Shown here piece after piece: positions 50,401 through 63,420 of a stretch of 64,000 bases of DNA (position 1 is the first letter of the stretch; each line of letters begins with the position of its first letter). The position numbers were made by a program, and so were the translations under genes. Source of the DNA: Sympetrum striolatum (Eukaryota > Arthropoda > Insecta > Odonata > Libellulidae); assembly GCA_947579665.1 (NCBI GenBank), contig OX388349.1:71242841-71306840 (forward strand), in the 5' to 3' direction. The notes under the pieces were generated by a model. That model searched no databases and was not told the DNA's origin. It was given only the letters and a program-made list of their open reading frames with translations.

Positions 50401-53400
50401 CTGTGGTTTAGCCTGTGAATTAGTATCCTATCTATATATATACATGAATGAATGCGGAGAAGGAATTATATATAATAGATATATATTAGATCTTACAAAT
50501 TACAATCGTTATATCTTTTGGTTGTTTCTTTGTATTGATTCATCTTCTTAAATGCACTTGTATACAACTTTTTGCCTTACTTGGGTATATTTTCATATAA
50601 TAACTGTAAAGGTTAGGTAAAAGAGAGGTGATTTCGGCCTAATCTCACCGTAAGAGTATAATACAACAATAGAAATTGAAACAATGCCGTTGACACATTT
50701 TCCAAACTACAATCAATAAATGATATTTTCTGAGTGTTCAAAGAGCTTACCTCACATTCAATCATTCCTTTGAAAATCAGTCGCAATCGAAAAACAATAC
50801 GCTGGATTAGAAAAGTACCGTATTCACAAGGTGTTTCCATGAATACAGTAATATCCATGGTCTTCGCCACTGCCTATAACTTAAAACTCTGCCTTTGTAA
50901 TTGATAAATTTACGTAAACCTTTAATCAATTACATGTCTGCATAAATACAATGAAGATACGTTAAATACAGCTATCCAGTAAGCTCATTCCGAATATTCA
51001 AAATTCAGCGGAAAGCTCGATTAATCTGTGAATTCGTTTCACCTCGGGCGATACACCGAGCTTCAGAGGGACCACAGAATTTGAGAACACAAGAGTAAAA
51101 ACTGGAAAATTAAAAAGAAAGAAGTCCCACGTGATGCTGCGTTTGCCTATCTTTAGAACTGATGACAGAGCGTGGACGTCGTCAAATGGAAAATACACGA
51201 GCACGCATCATAGAAGGGAGGCCTTTAGGAGGGATAGAGAAGCAAAGAGAGAGGGGGAAAGATATAAATTAAAAATCATATTTTTCCGTTGTCCTCTGCA
51301 GCCGATTTCCGCAGGGAGGACTGGCAGATGACATGGCGCAAGCACAATGGACTTTTTGCCTTCTTTTCATTCAATGAAAATCACCAAGTTTAATAAATAA
51401 CGCCGCTGCAGAGAGCTCAAGGTTCAGAAAACTGAAAAAGTGGGATTTAGATCGGTTTTTTGCGGTGTTGTAGAATGAATGAGATTCTGAGCGTACATTC
51501 GATTTGATGCAATAAACGAAGGCTTAAGATATTCTCCAATAACTTCATCGCTGTCATTGAAGTTTTCTCCATACTTTTCCGAATACACAAACTTTGCATC
51601 GCGAATAATTTCTCCCTCAGCAAATGCGTTTTTTTTTATTTTGAAATTGATATTTATTGCTAACAAGAAATGCACATGTTTTAAACATGGTAATCATGAA
51701 TACAAACCTCACATTTTTGCTGCATCTAAAACTATTTTAAAATCTAAATAAAAACATATGATTATATCCTGAATTATCAAGGGAAGTTAAACCAAATTTT
51801 TCATATCAGTTGCACTGATAATCACATCAACTTATCTAAAATAAATGCTTTATAGTTTCTTTGAATGATAAGTGGTGCGAATTATACTTCCAATGCTCAG
51901 GAAATAATCAATACCGTCCCTGAAAAAGTTAATGATGAGGTAATTAAAAACAACATCCTGCTTCTAAATCGGTTGAGAATGGAAATTATCCTATTAAATG
52001 AGAAATTAATTACCATAGCTGACATTTTTCATTCATGAGCATAAAACCAAACTTCTTAACGAACATTAATCATCACGTCCGTTTCGAAATTAATGATTAT
52101 AATCTTAATCCTACCGCTTACTCCAGTTTTTCTCTAATTCCTCCACACTAATAACCTAATGGACACGTAGCGGAGATGAAGTACCAATTAGCATATCGCT
52201 AATCAAAAAATAACGTTCGGCTGATCATTTACTCCGATATTAATTGGTTTACTTAAGCATTAAAGTAAGAGAAATCGAACCGAAGGAAAGGATAAGCTTC
52301 CGGCGGAAGTTTAAAACGGCTCTAATTAAATTCATCCCCTCGGAGAGTAAGAGTGCTGAGTAGGGAAATGGGGAATAATAAGGGCTTTAATGCGCGTTAT
52401 ACGCGATCCCGTATCTACTTTAAGCTCTTCCCACCTTTTCCAATTACCACTGTCGTCTCATCCGAGATTATCGAAGGCGTCTGGGATTTGGAAGACAGTC
52501 GCTCTGACAGGGAGAGATAGAAGGCATCGCATTGGATCAACGAGGGGAGATGGGGTGGCTGAGAGATACCAGTCCTATTCCACAAGGAATAACAGTTCTC
52601 CCCCGAGGCATAGGCAAGAAAAGCATCTTGCATAGCGCTACAGAGAGACGAGATTGACAAGCTCCTAACACTTTCTCGATGGAAATACCAAGTAGATTAA
52701 GCATTTCCTGATGTTGATCATTAGCGCAGATTACCACAAAATCGTCAGGAGATAAAGGACAGAGGGGGAGATAGATGTTGTTAGATGATAAGAAGTGTTG
52801 GCTTAGTTAGTCAGGTAGAATGGGAAACAGCTTTGAGGGGAAATTAAGACGCATGAATTCAGCGAGAGGTGAGGGAATAATAAATTGCATAACATTACGC
52901 TGAGATATACATATAAACTAGACATGTAACAGCTACTACATCTTCCTCATACAGGTTACTTTAGCGACCCATTTTATTTTTACTTTTTATCGAGGCTATT
53001 TAAGGTATATCTTTCTCTGAAATTGTGAGCCCAAAGGACCGATGGATCGTCTACTCCTACACCTTATCATAGCTCATCCAAACGCTTTTCAGAAAAAAAG
53101 AAAGTAGAAAATGAGAAGATAATGAGTAAGAAATAATATTCTCAACTGAGTTAAAATGAATTTGCGTCAATGAAAAATAATTATCCTAAATCCTGTACTC
53201 AAGGAAACTATTTAACGAATGAAATAAATGGCACAGTATAAAAAATCACCAGCCAACATGTAGGGTAGCAATATTTCCTGCTGCACCGCAACAATTCAGC
53301 TCATTAATCCTTAAATAAACATTATAGTACATGAATAGCATCTTCTCCCCAGCTATTCCTTTTCCTCCATCGTACCACTATAAATTGCTATGAATAAAAC

Positions 53401-53406
53401 TACTAT
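50401..53406. other. Non-coding DNA, no gene recognised
   Basis: A minus-strand frame at 50613-50870 starts with a compact segment (METPCEYGTFLIQRIVFRLR) followed at about 50750 by a donor-like GAG|GTAAGC, but no acceptor or family supports an exon. GC-richer DNA at 51000-51330 and 52270-52700 shows only overlapping short frames on both strands. Confidence 0.5.
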
Positions 53407-53485
53407 TAAAATAATGCAGAAGATATAAACTTTTCCAAAATGTAATGAATTTGTGGAAAAGTATATAACTGCCTGCATTATTTTA
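53407..53485. mobile_element. 79-bp imperfect foldback element / MITE
   Basis: Outer arms TAAAATAATGCAG and CTGCATTATTTTA are exact complements (13 bp). After a short mismatched part, the inner arms (ACTTTTCCA and TGGAAAAGT) pair again with a one-base offset. TA at both ends would suit a Tc1/mariner-type MITE. No related copy is seen in the window. Confidence 0.55.
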
Positions 53486-56400
53486 TGATATTGATACACT
53501 ACCTAAGGATGGCGATTACTCAATGGAATCGAATGAGGGTAAATAAAATCAGCGACTAACAACTACTCTAGTTAAGTCATTACTTACTTTTATTATGTAG
53601 AAGAACGAAATTCAGCCTCATATTAATTTCCAAGAATTTTACGTCCACTTCAAACGATGTTCTTTATAATAAAGTTAGCGAAAAAGTTGTTTTCCACTTC
53701 GAGATGAAAGGAATCATGAAATAAAGAGGCGCCTTCAAGAGAGCAATGCATTTTATACAAGGATGCTCCTATAGAATCAACGATCTCTACTAAAGCCACC
53801 GTTTGATGCAATGAATAGCATACGAATGTTATAAAAACAGAGAAAGGAAATAAATAAAATGGACACAGCGAGAGATAATTTTCGTTCATTAGAATTTTAC
53901 TTTCCAAAGAAACCATACGCTTCCATGAAGTACCAATATACACTAATGCAAACGGAGAAACAATGACGCAGTAATGGAAGTGGGAACAAATATCGGAACC
54001 TTCGTCTAATTCTTTTCCAGAATCACCCAAGGGAATAAAAATGTAGAAAAAATACGACGGACGTAAAAGGCTTGCCGAGAACGGAAATTAAGAGGCGAGA
54101 GTGGCAGACTGGGACTTTTCACGGACAGGAATTCATAAATTAGACTTTTTGGAAGACTTTTCTGGGTTTTCATACGATCATATAAACAACTAGAATCATA
54201 TAGCACAATGAATCTATATATGTAACAGCATACTAACTACGTGATAGAATTCTGGAAAGTTATTAAAATGACATTGGAGTACATTTTCATTATACATAAT
54301 TCGTTCTCTACTATCCATACTTGTTTAATGTTTGTTTTGGGCAAGAAAACACGAATTTAATATGATTATCTTTAACTTAAGATAAATCTACTTTTTACAT
54401 TCTTATTCGATCAATACAAGTCTATTCCTTCAAACTCAAACCTTAAGAGCCACGAATAGAGGGGTAAGGATGAAGGGCTAGGATATTATTGAACTATGAA
54501 AATACCTTAAAAACATCTTCCGTAAAAAGGGAAATAATATTATCCTCCTATATAGTTCTCACTCATCATAAAAGATGCGTTACATCTATGCTGGATATTA
54601 GTGCTTGCTTGAATATATTTGAGATTTAATACTACATATGATGAGTGATATACGAATAGTATCTAAATCTATTGATGTATAATATAATGTAGCATGATTA
54701 TGTACTGTACTGAAGTAATTATACATATTGTGAGTCTAACAACGTTGCAAAATGATATATAGTCATAAAATCAGCGAAAGACTTGTAACAATACTCTGCG
54801 TCACACGTGCTAACAACACAAGTGCGGACGCTGATGCTTCAGACAGCATAATTGTTCGATAAACCGACAATCAATCGTTCCAGTGGTATGCAGCCCATAT
54901 AAAGCATAAGCTGAAAGACTGTGGATGGACATCTGCACATAACTCGCGCTCGGGATCAAAATTCCCGGAATTTCGATGTGCAGAATGGGAGAAATGAAAA
55001 TGACGGAAAAACAAGGAAGAAGCGGTCGGCGCGCTATAAATTCAAATGGATTTGGCTCCGAATTGCGTCACAGGAAATAAAGAATACCCTGATATATTTG
55101 TATATCGAAGCGAGAAAGACATGTATACATGGCACTTGACGTATCAGTCGAAACCTTATCTCTTCAGGCTGGTCCATTTATAGCCAGGTTTTCGACAAGC
55201 GTGTGACATTAAATATATTTCGGGAAATGGAAAGGGAAAGCGCTCCGTTTCGAAAACTGAATCAATAAGAGAATGACAGATAAAAATAGCCACGAGATTT
55301 TTTGATTTCTTTGCTGCCCTTTATTCAATCCGTAATGGAATGGCAGAGGCCTCAGCTTTTCATCCCACCACCATATTTGATAGGAAATCTTCTTGCACTA
55401 ACATAATTTATATTACTAGGAAATTCAATAACGATGCCATTATGAAATACGGGCATTGGTAGTAGAAAATAGCATATTTATCACCTTGATTTAGGTATGA
55501 GAGCTGTTAGAAAATATTATAATTTCCTTATACAATATAATAAGTTTGATAAAGAGCTGGGCAGTATATCTCCGACTGTGATTGACTTTGATAGGAGCTT
55601 GTCTTCTACCATCGATTCAAGTCGTAAAAAATTGGGATTCACTTTAAAGATAAGATTTTTATGCTTTTTTCAAAGTCCGGTAAATTGAAATCTTAATATT
55701 TTGGCTGATTCTTGCAGAAATCTCTAAGCAACTTCATCATTCAAACTTTGGGTTCGCATATGAATAATAATAAGCATTAACATCATTCGGAAAATTAGAA
55801 GCAAGTAAAAATTCAGTCAAGATAGATCGAGCATACCTGTGCAATTTGTTGGTCCAGGCTACCAATAGCAAACCTTATATAAACTGAAAACGCCTTCCTA
55901 TAACCACATTTTCATAATTGACCTTTTTCATAATTTAATCTTAATGTTTGATTATTACAATAACTGAAAATGTATTTTAGCGTGAAATTAAATAAATAAT
56001 AATTTCCCAGAATTAAAAAGGCATATACAAAAGGATATGCATCGTTTATAAGCTAGAATGCAACACAGAGTAGGAAGGAGAGAAAACTAGCTCTCTTAAG
56101 AGAGAATACGCTTAACTACTCTTTTCTAAGATCGAATCCTTGAGCCAATGATTGGGAATATAGTCTGGCACAGACTCAGTATCGAAAGCTCGATAAATGT
56201 TCCGCTGCATAATTACGACAGAAACTGATACCAGAACAGAGGGACCAAGGGATCAAAAATGTTCTTTGAAATCATTAATTCCAACAGAAGGAACAAAATC
56301 CGCATTTCTTCTCCACTGAAACCAACTTTCGCTGCAATTTTAACAAAGCCGATATCCGTTAGCCCAACTCCAAATCCTTTACGCACGATTGGGATACATT

Positions 56401-57696
56401 GGAGCACATACGGGCCCACTGAGAAGATTAGCGCGATCAATGGGAATTCGACAATGTCACCTGCGAAATCGAGAGATTCCCACGAAAAGTTACACAAAAC
56501 GACATCGAATCCCCCCGACCACTATGGATTCAACACGAGTCAAATACGGCAGACCGAATCAGATCGATAGCCCTCGAAAACTTCGATAGGTCGATTGGTG
56601 AGTAAATTTGACCACCGAGATATATGCTCAGACTCCTGGACATAATGACCGTGAGAGGCGAGTAGAATAGATATGATAAATCGAACAAACAAGGAACTCG
56701 GCCGTTGCAATTCTCGAACAGATTTATATCTAAAAGCGATATATCGAAGCGAGAATCGAATAAAAACCCGCTCTGCGATGGCACTCGAATGGAACTCCCC
56801 CGAATGGATTTTTATCGAATGATCTCGTATGGAACGGTATAACGACGGGAAAAATCGATATCTGGCTAAGATTCGTTCCGATATTATCGGAAAAGAGCAG
56901 ACTCTCGAAACGGTTAATGTGGAAGGAGAGTAAGAAGGGATCGCAACAGAAAACCGCCTAGATATATAACGGCATCCAATATCCTGCACCCTCTCCGACG
57001 TCCTTCAGCTGATGGGCTTCGGAAGTTGCTACTCCAGGCTCGACAAAGAGGAACGAGTCGGTCTTTCCACCGACATTAGCCTTTTCATTAGCGACTAAAA
57101 TGGTTCGTATGACATCATACGTGGAAGCATTTGGAGCGGATCCCGCCCAAGACTTCAGCGTCCACCGACAGCTTTCGGAATAGTGTACACGAAAATCACA
57201 TTACCAGGGACGTTATGGAGGTGAATTTTGCATGGCATAAGTTTTGCCTTCTGGCAATATACGCAGAGATTTGAGGGCCCTGATGCGGGGATTTTGGTAG
57301 AGCGTGCGAGAACGCCACCTGCATGGGCTCGCGCTGCTTTCCCCCGAAAAGTTATGTACTTCGAAGCATTCCTAGAGCAATTGCCTTCGAATCTGGAATG
57401 TGGAAGTTACTACGCCGACTGACTTAGCATTCTAAAAGTGGCCGCAAGGGGTAAATTACTAGAGCACTGCTGCTACGCTGATATAAGGCAAGACACGTGT
57501 AAACCGGAGACGGTGTTGCTTTGACTAGAGGCAGACGGAGAACTGATTTTAGTAAGAGGAAACATCGTCTAACAGTTCCTAGGCGGTTTGCGAAGATGTA
57601 GATTTTGACTTCGTAATATATTAGAACTCATGAGTTTATTCACTAGATCTTATAGTGGATCTTGAGTTATTACGGGGGGATTTCTTGATTTTCATG
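53486..57696. other. Non-coding DNA; CpG-richer block at 56.2-57.5 kb
   Basis: No gene is recognised. 56210-57430 is richer in CG dinucleotides and in GATA/CGAT-type words than its surroundings and carries frames up to 149 codons (minus 56540-56989; plus 56259-56570; minus 56213-56497). These overlap in conflicting frames and have no motif I can name. An old retroelement or a conserved non-coding block is possible, with no direct evidence for either. Confidence 0.45.
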
Positions 57697-57777
57697 TACA
57701 CTCCTGGCCAAAATTAACGCAGCACCGGCCGTAAGGATCGCTAGGGAGGTGCTGCGTTAATTTTGGCCAGGAGTGTA
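57697..57777. mobile_element. Tc1/mariner-type MITE, 77 bp plus TA duplication
   Basis: Body 57699-57775 has perfect 28-bp inverted ends starting CACTCCTGGCCAAAATTAAC, a 21-nt centre, and TA on both sides (57697-57698, 57776-57777). TA duplication and CACTCCTGGCC-type ends fit Tc1-like elements. It is too short to encode a transposase, so it would have depended on a related autonomous copy. The exact match between arms indicates a fairly recent insertion. Confidence 0.8.
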
Positions 57778-60700
57778 CTTAAAATACAGGATGAAACAAT
57801 AATTAAGAAATAATGGTAAAGCTCTTCCAAATTTTGAATCTATTCTCCAATCATTCACGTAAACAAATAATATCAGTATTAGTAAACAACAGTAACAGGA
57901 ATATATAAGAGAATAGAAATATATGAATGAACCAAAAAGATATAATTACCATGGAGGAAGATAGAAATTAACTGATGAGAAAAGGAAAATTGGAACTCCT
58001 TGGACGTCTATCTAATCTACCTTGTGCAGCGAATAAGAACCCTAAAGCAGGATTATTTAAGCCGCACCCTCCAATACAGCCATTTCTGAAATAAACTGCG
58101 ATATAGAATCACCGTTAAGTTCCTTAAGTCCGGATTACTTTCCTGCAATAGACCCTTAATGCTGATATAATTTAAAATAATGTGTGTGCTTACATTTCTT
58201 AGATGTATCCAGCAAAGCTTCATCATAGAAGAGCCTTTTATGTACTACTTGTACTTGGAAAGGATTCACTGCTATACTTAAAGAATAAAGGCGATGGAAA
58301 ACTACGTCATGAATGGCATACAAAATCTTCATGTTTAGGCATTGACCTTTTAATGTGGTCTATTAATTTACAATAAGTCATCTCTGAGTATTTTTTTCAA
58401 GTAATTATCTGGGATATTCTACTTTTTCCATCAGCCATACAATACGCGAAGAATTCACATGAGTTCATATTACCAATGAAACATCAATAACGAACGTTGA
58501 AAATACAAACGATAAATTTTTGAATTTAATAAGGAAATTAAGTAGGTAATTTAATGAGTCCTAGCTAAGATAACTTTTCTCCAAGATTTTTACATTAAGA
58601 TGTTATAGAAATAAAACTGCAAGTTCCAAAGCAGAATTTGTCTTTAATTTCGAATAAAATTCTATTGTAGAACCTACCAAGTTTTATTTGGAGTACGTCC
58701 TGGTTACGGCGTTCCACGAAGTACAGTTCTCGAAAATTAATATAGAATTGAAATATCTAAAAATGATGATAAAGTAGTAAAATGAATTACGTGTTAATTA
58801 AGTAAATGAATAAAAAAAGATAGCAAGATAAAACCTATAAGATAACTGCAACTCTCAAAATCGTTTATAACTAGCGTATACGTAACAAAGCTAATAGGAA
58901 AAATATATCTTGGTGAATGAAATACTGGGAAGAAATTCCCCACAGTTAGAGATACTTGAACAAATAACAGATAAAACTCCTAAAGCATTTTTGTATTTAA
59001 TAAACATACTTCATTTCCTATGGTGAATATCTAGATAAAATATTTTAAAAGAGCTGTTTTTTGGTGCTATAATTAAGTACGAGAACAAAAATCAGAGATG
59101 AACATATTGTATGGCTATTTTCTTCTCTTAATGATATATCACTGCAGAAGTAGGCAACTACTATACTCAGGTATTAGCGGTGCTTCAATCTACGAAGAGA
59201 AAGCTTCACTATTTGGAGTACATATAAGGAGTTTGACAGCACACGATGAGTGTCCAGTCATAAATCTCTTAAGCTACTTATCTGCTACCACTCACGAAGG
59301 AGGAAGAATCTCTGTCCGTTTCAGTCCGTCTTTTCTCATTGGACACACGGCGAAAACAAAAGAAAGGCTGTCTGCGGCGAAACGAATCGGCGTTCGACTG
59401 AAAATACCAAGAGGATGTGAAGACGAAATCTATTACGCGTCCTTCTAATGGATGTAAAAGACCTGAAATGCGCGGTTTCTCAACGAATGCGATATTCTAC
59501 ACGAACGAAAAGTAATAGTCATTCAAGATGCGCAAAAAACCTCGTTTTCACTTCTCATTTAGATTTAAACCATGTATTTCTTGCTCTTGATAGGAAGGCT
59601 GATTTAAATTGAGCAAATTAAAAGATAGCAAGGTAAATATTAAAGTAAACGAGTTCACTTAGCCGTAACCCGACGAGTATCAATGAATCTATTTCTTCAC
59701 ATCACCCACCTCATTGTCGGAATGGTTTGCCTTCTAACAACAAGGTCTAGGATCCACTAACAGATTTTTTGGGAAGGATTTTAGTTCACCATGATTTTTA
59801 ATTCATACAAAATTGAAAAAAAAACGGGTATAACTGAAGAATACCTGTTTACTTATAGAAAAAATATTTCCTCGGCAGCTCACACAGAAACTCTAATATT
59901 ATCTTCTAAACCATTTACGTCATAAATAAACTTTGCAAGCATAAATTAAGTATAATGAATAATGCAGTTTTTCTTCGAAATCTATTTTTTACATTAATGA
60001 ATAAACGGTTAGAGCATTAATTATATTTAAAATCATTAAAAAATGGTTTAAAAAAATCGATCCTAACTTTCACGTAATGTTTATAGTTCAAACCTTTGCT
60101 TCCAACACATGAATGGAATAGCACTAAATCCTTCGGCTTTTCGAAGCGCTCCGAGCCTGGACTTAAGCTGACGAAGATTAAACATTTTTCTACGTCAAAC
60201 TGTCGCGAGGAATAAAGAGTAAGAAGGAAAAAATACATCTCACTGAAACTTATGAAGCGTTATTAAAGCTTGTGAACTAAATACTACTTTTTTTTAATTG
60301 GAATCGGACAGGAAGAACTTCACGTCGCGTTTGCTGTCAAAAGAACAGTCGACAGCCTTTGAAATTTCAGGAGAACCAATTTACTTTGGATTCCCTTTCT
60401 TTTGTATTTATTTATCGAAAAAAATTAATGAATATACGGAGGGAAGCGGATTAACTCCCTTACGTCATACCAGTAATTGGTTTCCAAAAATATAGTTTCG
60501 CCGTCATCTCTCTCAAGCCAACACTCCCTGAATATGTCAAAGCACTCGTTTCTTGTATGCGACGTCGTGTCATTAGGTAACCCTAATTCTGAACGAAAAA
60601 GTTGGAAATTGAAAACGACGTGCCTTATATAAACATTTTCCAGAAAAAAATAAAAAGAAAACGACAGTCTTACTCTAGGGTGCCTTCATTCGTTTGTTAC

Positions 60701-62619
60701 AAAATCATAAATTTATTTCATATTGCTATGAGAAAGAATGAAAATAGAACCACCAATACAGCTGTCGTGCCATCAATATCATGATCCTATTGTGCCAAAC
60801 TAGGCGTATCATAGGCTCATACAGCTATCAAGCACATGAGCGCTTAAACCATCAACAACCAATGGCCTACCTGCAATGGTACATCGCAAACCTAAAAACA
60901 ACTTCATTATCGATGTGACGGCAGAATTTATAGCAAACATACCACTCTCTCCAAATAAGCAATTACATCTTTATAAAAATAAATTAATTAGCTGTCGAAA
61001 ATAAGGTAAAGGATAAATTAAATTCCATGGGAAACTATCTTCGCCGGTAACAATTTTCTCGATTCTTTAACAATAATATTATTTATGGCCTATGATAATT
61101 TTGTTACAAAGCGTATACCTCTATTGAAAACTTCCAGTGAATTCTTACATAACATATACATTCACCCCTTGAACATAACTTCGTGAATATGCTGGGCCTC
61201 AAAGAATGAATCCAGCCAAGGCAGATTATGAAGCCCATGGGCAGTTCTGTGAAAGATAAAGAATGATATTTTGCATAACCGTATAACTAGGATGTAATTC
61301 ACTCGCCATTCCTGTTGAGCAAATATAAATCTAATTCAATCCTTTGCAGCAACAATAATACACCCATTAGCCAAGATAAAGATTAAAATAAAAAACTATA
61401 CGCATAGAGATGAAAGAGGAGTTAATGGCAATTAAAATAACGATTGAACAAGCTAAACAGCGTGATGAACAGATGAATGCAGCGTTGCGAGACTGTAAGC
61501 AGCCTGAGAAATGGAATTCAATTTATAACGAATCGAGATTCAAATTTCATAATCCCAAAAATAAACAGAGCAGTGCACTTTCTTAATTGCATTCCGTGGC
61601 ATTAAAAAAACGAGCGGGGATCAAAATTTAATCGAGTGGCGTCGACAGTAAAAACAATTTTCTTGAGTAAATTAACATCGATGTAATTAATTTTCGGACT
61701 AAATGAAATTCGAGGCTTTATGAGACCCCATCTCTTCTTTTTAACTGCGCGGATAGTACGCCGGATTCTCGATTACATTTATGAAAGAGATTTTAATGAC
61801 CATGGACCGACCAAACTTTTCCACGTTGAAAAGCAGCCATAAAATTCAAGAATCATTTGCAAACCTTAGCAGAGACTTGAAATTATCCTCAAGATAATTT
61901 AATGAGCGTTTTCAAAGGGAAATATAATTACCAGATTGTAGATGAATGACTAAGATAACACTCTAAAATAATAAGTACCAAATTGTACAGTAAAAATTCC
62001 CGAAAGTAGTCCAAAAAGTCGAAGTTTCAAAAACACCTGAATGGCAATAGTTATGATGAATTTGAAATAAATAGGAATAAAAAACATGGAAAGATTTGGA
62101 GCAACGATTTCGTTGAAAAACCCTGAGATATCTTATCGATAAGGATGTTTTCAGCAACTGTTTGACCTAGAAGCTGAAGTGATTAAACTGAGGGGATGAG
62201 AAATCCTTCGAATGCTTACTCTAGCCCCCTAGTAGAGCATAGATGATAGGATGTTTAAAGTTGAGAATTCACCGTTCCTTTGAACTCAAAGACAGAGAAC
62301 TGAAGGGGTGATTACTCAGTGTAAGCAGCGGTGAAACATTATTTGCTTCAGTACTCGCTGTGAAAAGAATCCTCACTTGCATCTCTGCAAACGTACCAGA
62401 AAATGAACTGACCACAAACTGACGATATCTTAGCATCTAAGGAGCGAAAGATTTATAAGAACAGATGATATAAAAATATACCCATTTTTACATGATAACA
62501 TAACTGAATGCAATCAAACGTACAATATAAATTAAAAGATACATATTACCTATTAAATATACCTAAATATACCTATTACCTAAATTTTATACTATTAGGC
62601 CAGACTTCGTGGAAAGCCG
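57778..62619. other. AT-rich non-coding DNA, no gene recognised
   Basis: The longest frame, 59098-59448 on the plus strand (116 codons, ATG start), has a GC-richer second half but no recognisable domain, signal or splice context, and I do not call it a gene. Short repeats of ATATTACCT/ATATACCT type occur at about 62545-62580. Confidence 0.5.
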
Positions 62620-62658
62620 TAATGAGAAATGAGGAAGAGCCTTCTTCATTTCTCATTA
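62620..62658. repeat. 18-bp stem-loop
   Basis: TAATGAGAAATGAGGAAG pairs with CTTCTTCATTTCTCATTA across a 3-nt turn, with one G-T wobble. Just upstream, 62604-62616 carries ACTTCGTGGAAAG, the 13-mer also found in the 25.06 kb foldback. It may be part of the same repeat family or a partial copy. Confidence 0.6.
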
Positions 62659-63202
62659 AAAGATACCTGTACACAATTTAACCATTTGATTAAAATATAG
62701 TGAAATGAGTGTGACATAGTTAATAAATACCTTAAAAGTTGGATAAAGAAATAAACGGAAGAAAATAGTTTACCTTTCCAACAGCTAATAGTTCCAGGTT
62801 CAATTTACGCAGCTCTATATTATGCATTAACAAAATTTCTCTTACAATAAGTTTAATATCTTCTCGAGCTAAGCCAAGTAAATTAGATGATAAGAAAATA
62901 AAATAGAAAAATAAATCTCTGAATCTCCCCATGAATGATCGGAAAATAGAAAGAAGACCATGTTGCAATCATGAAATCTATGACCTTTTTATTGACCCAA
63001 CTCGAGTAAGCCCATGGCTGAGAATCACTCCTTCACTTTCCTTTATATTGGAAAGCAGACGACAAAAAAAGCTATTCGGAGAAATATCGAGTTTCAATGG
63101 TCTTGCAACGTACTCTGACATCCCGCATCCTACGCCATCCCAACCGCATCTTTTCCGCCATATTGGAGCTGCTCCCGTACGCAGGACTAGGATATGAAAA
63201 TC
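62659..63202. other. Non-coding DNA, no gene recognised
   Basis: An 88-codon plus-strand frame (62931-63197) ends in a GC-richer part with no recognised motif. Nothing else is visible. Confidence 0.45.
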
Positions 63203-63420
63203 AATCCTTTGGAGATCTCGAGGGTAGGGATGGGAGATTCGAAAGAGGGAGAGGAAAAGACTGAAAGAACCGAGAGGGGCTAATGGGAGTTAAATATAGG
63301 GAAGCTCGGATTGGGGAGGGACTAGAATTAAGTGGGAATCTCGCCAGAATTCGAAAAAGAGAACACAAATGGAGAAAGAATGAAAAGGGCAACATAAGGA
63401 AGAGGAATAGGAGAAATCTG
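63203..63420 (+). other. Purine-rich strand-asymmetric block
   Basis: About 220 bp in which the plus strand is mostly G and A with few pyrimidine runs. It opens a spurious minus-strand frame (63201-63437). Similar blocks occur near 6180-6440, 7255-7400 and 11690-11850. Function unknown; such tracts can adopt unusual structures or reflect old AG-rich repeats. Confidence 0.5.

Noticed and set aside
57975..58000. Other CTGATGA occurrences (also 31.6, 48.0 and 63.7 kb) as hammerhead cores
   Set aside because: No pairing stem II followed by GAAA at the right distance.
59098..59448. 116-codon plus-strand frame with ATG start
   Set aside because: No recognised domain, no splice or promoter context; its length is within chance expectation for 64 kb read in six frames.
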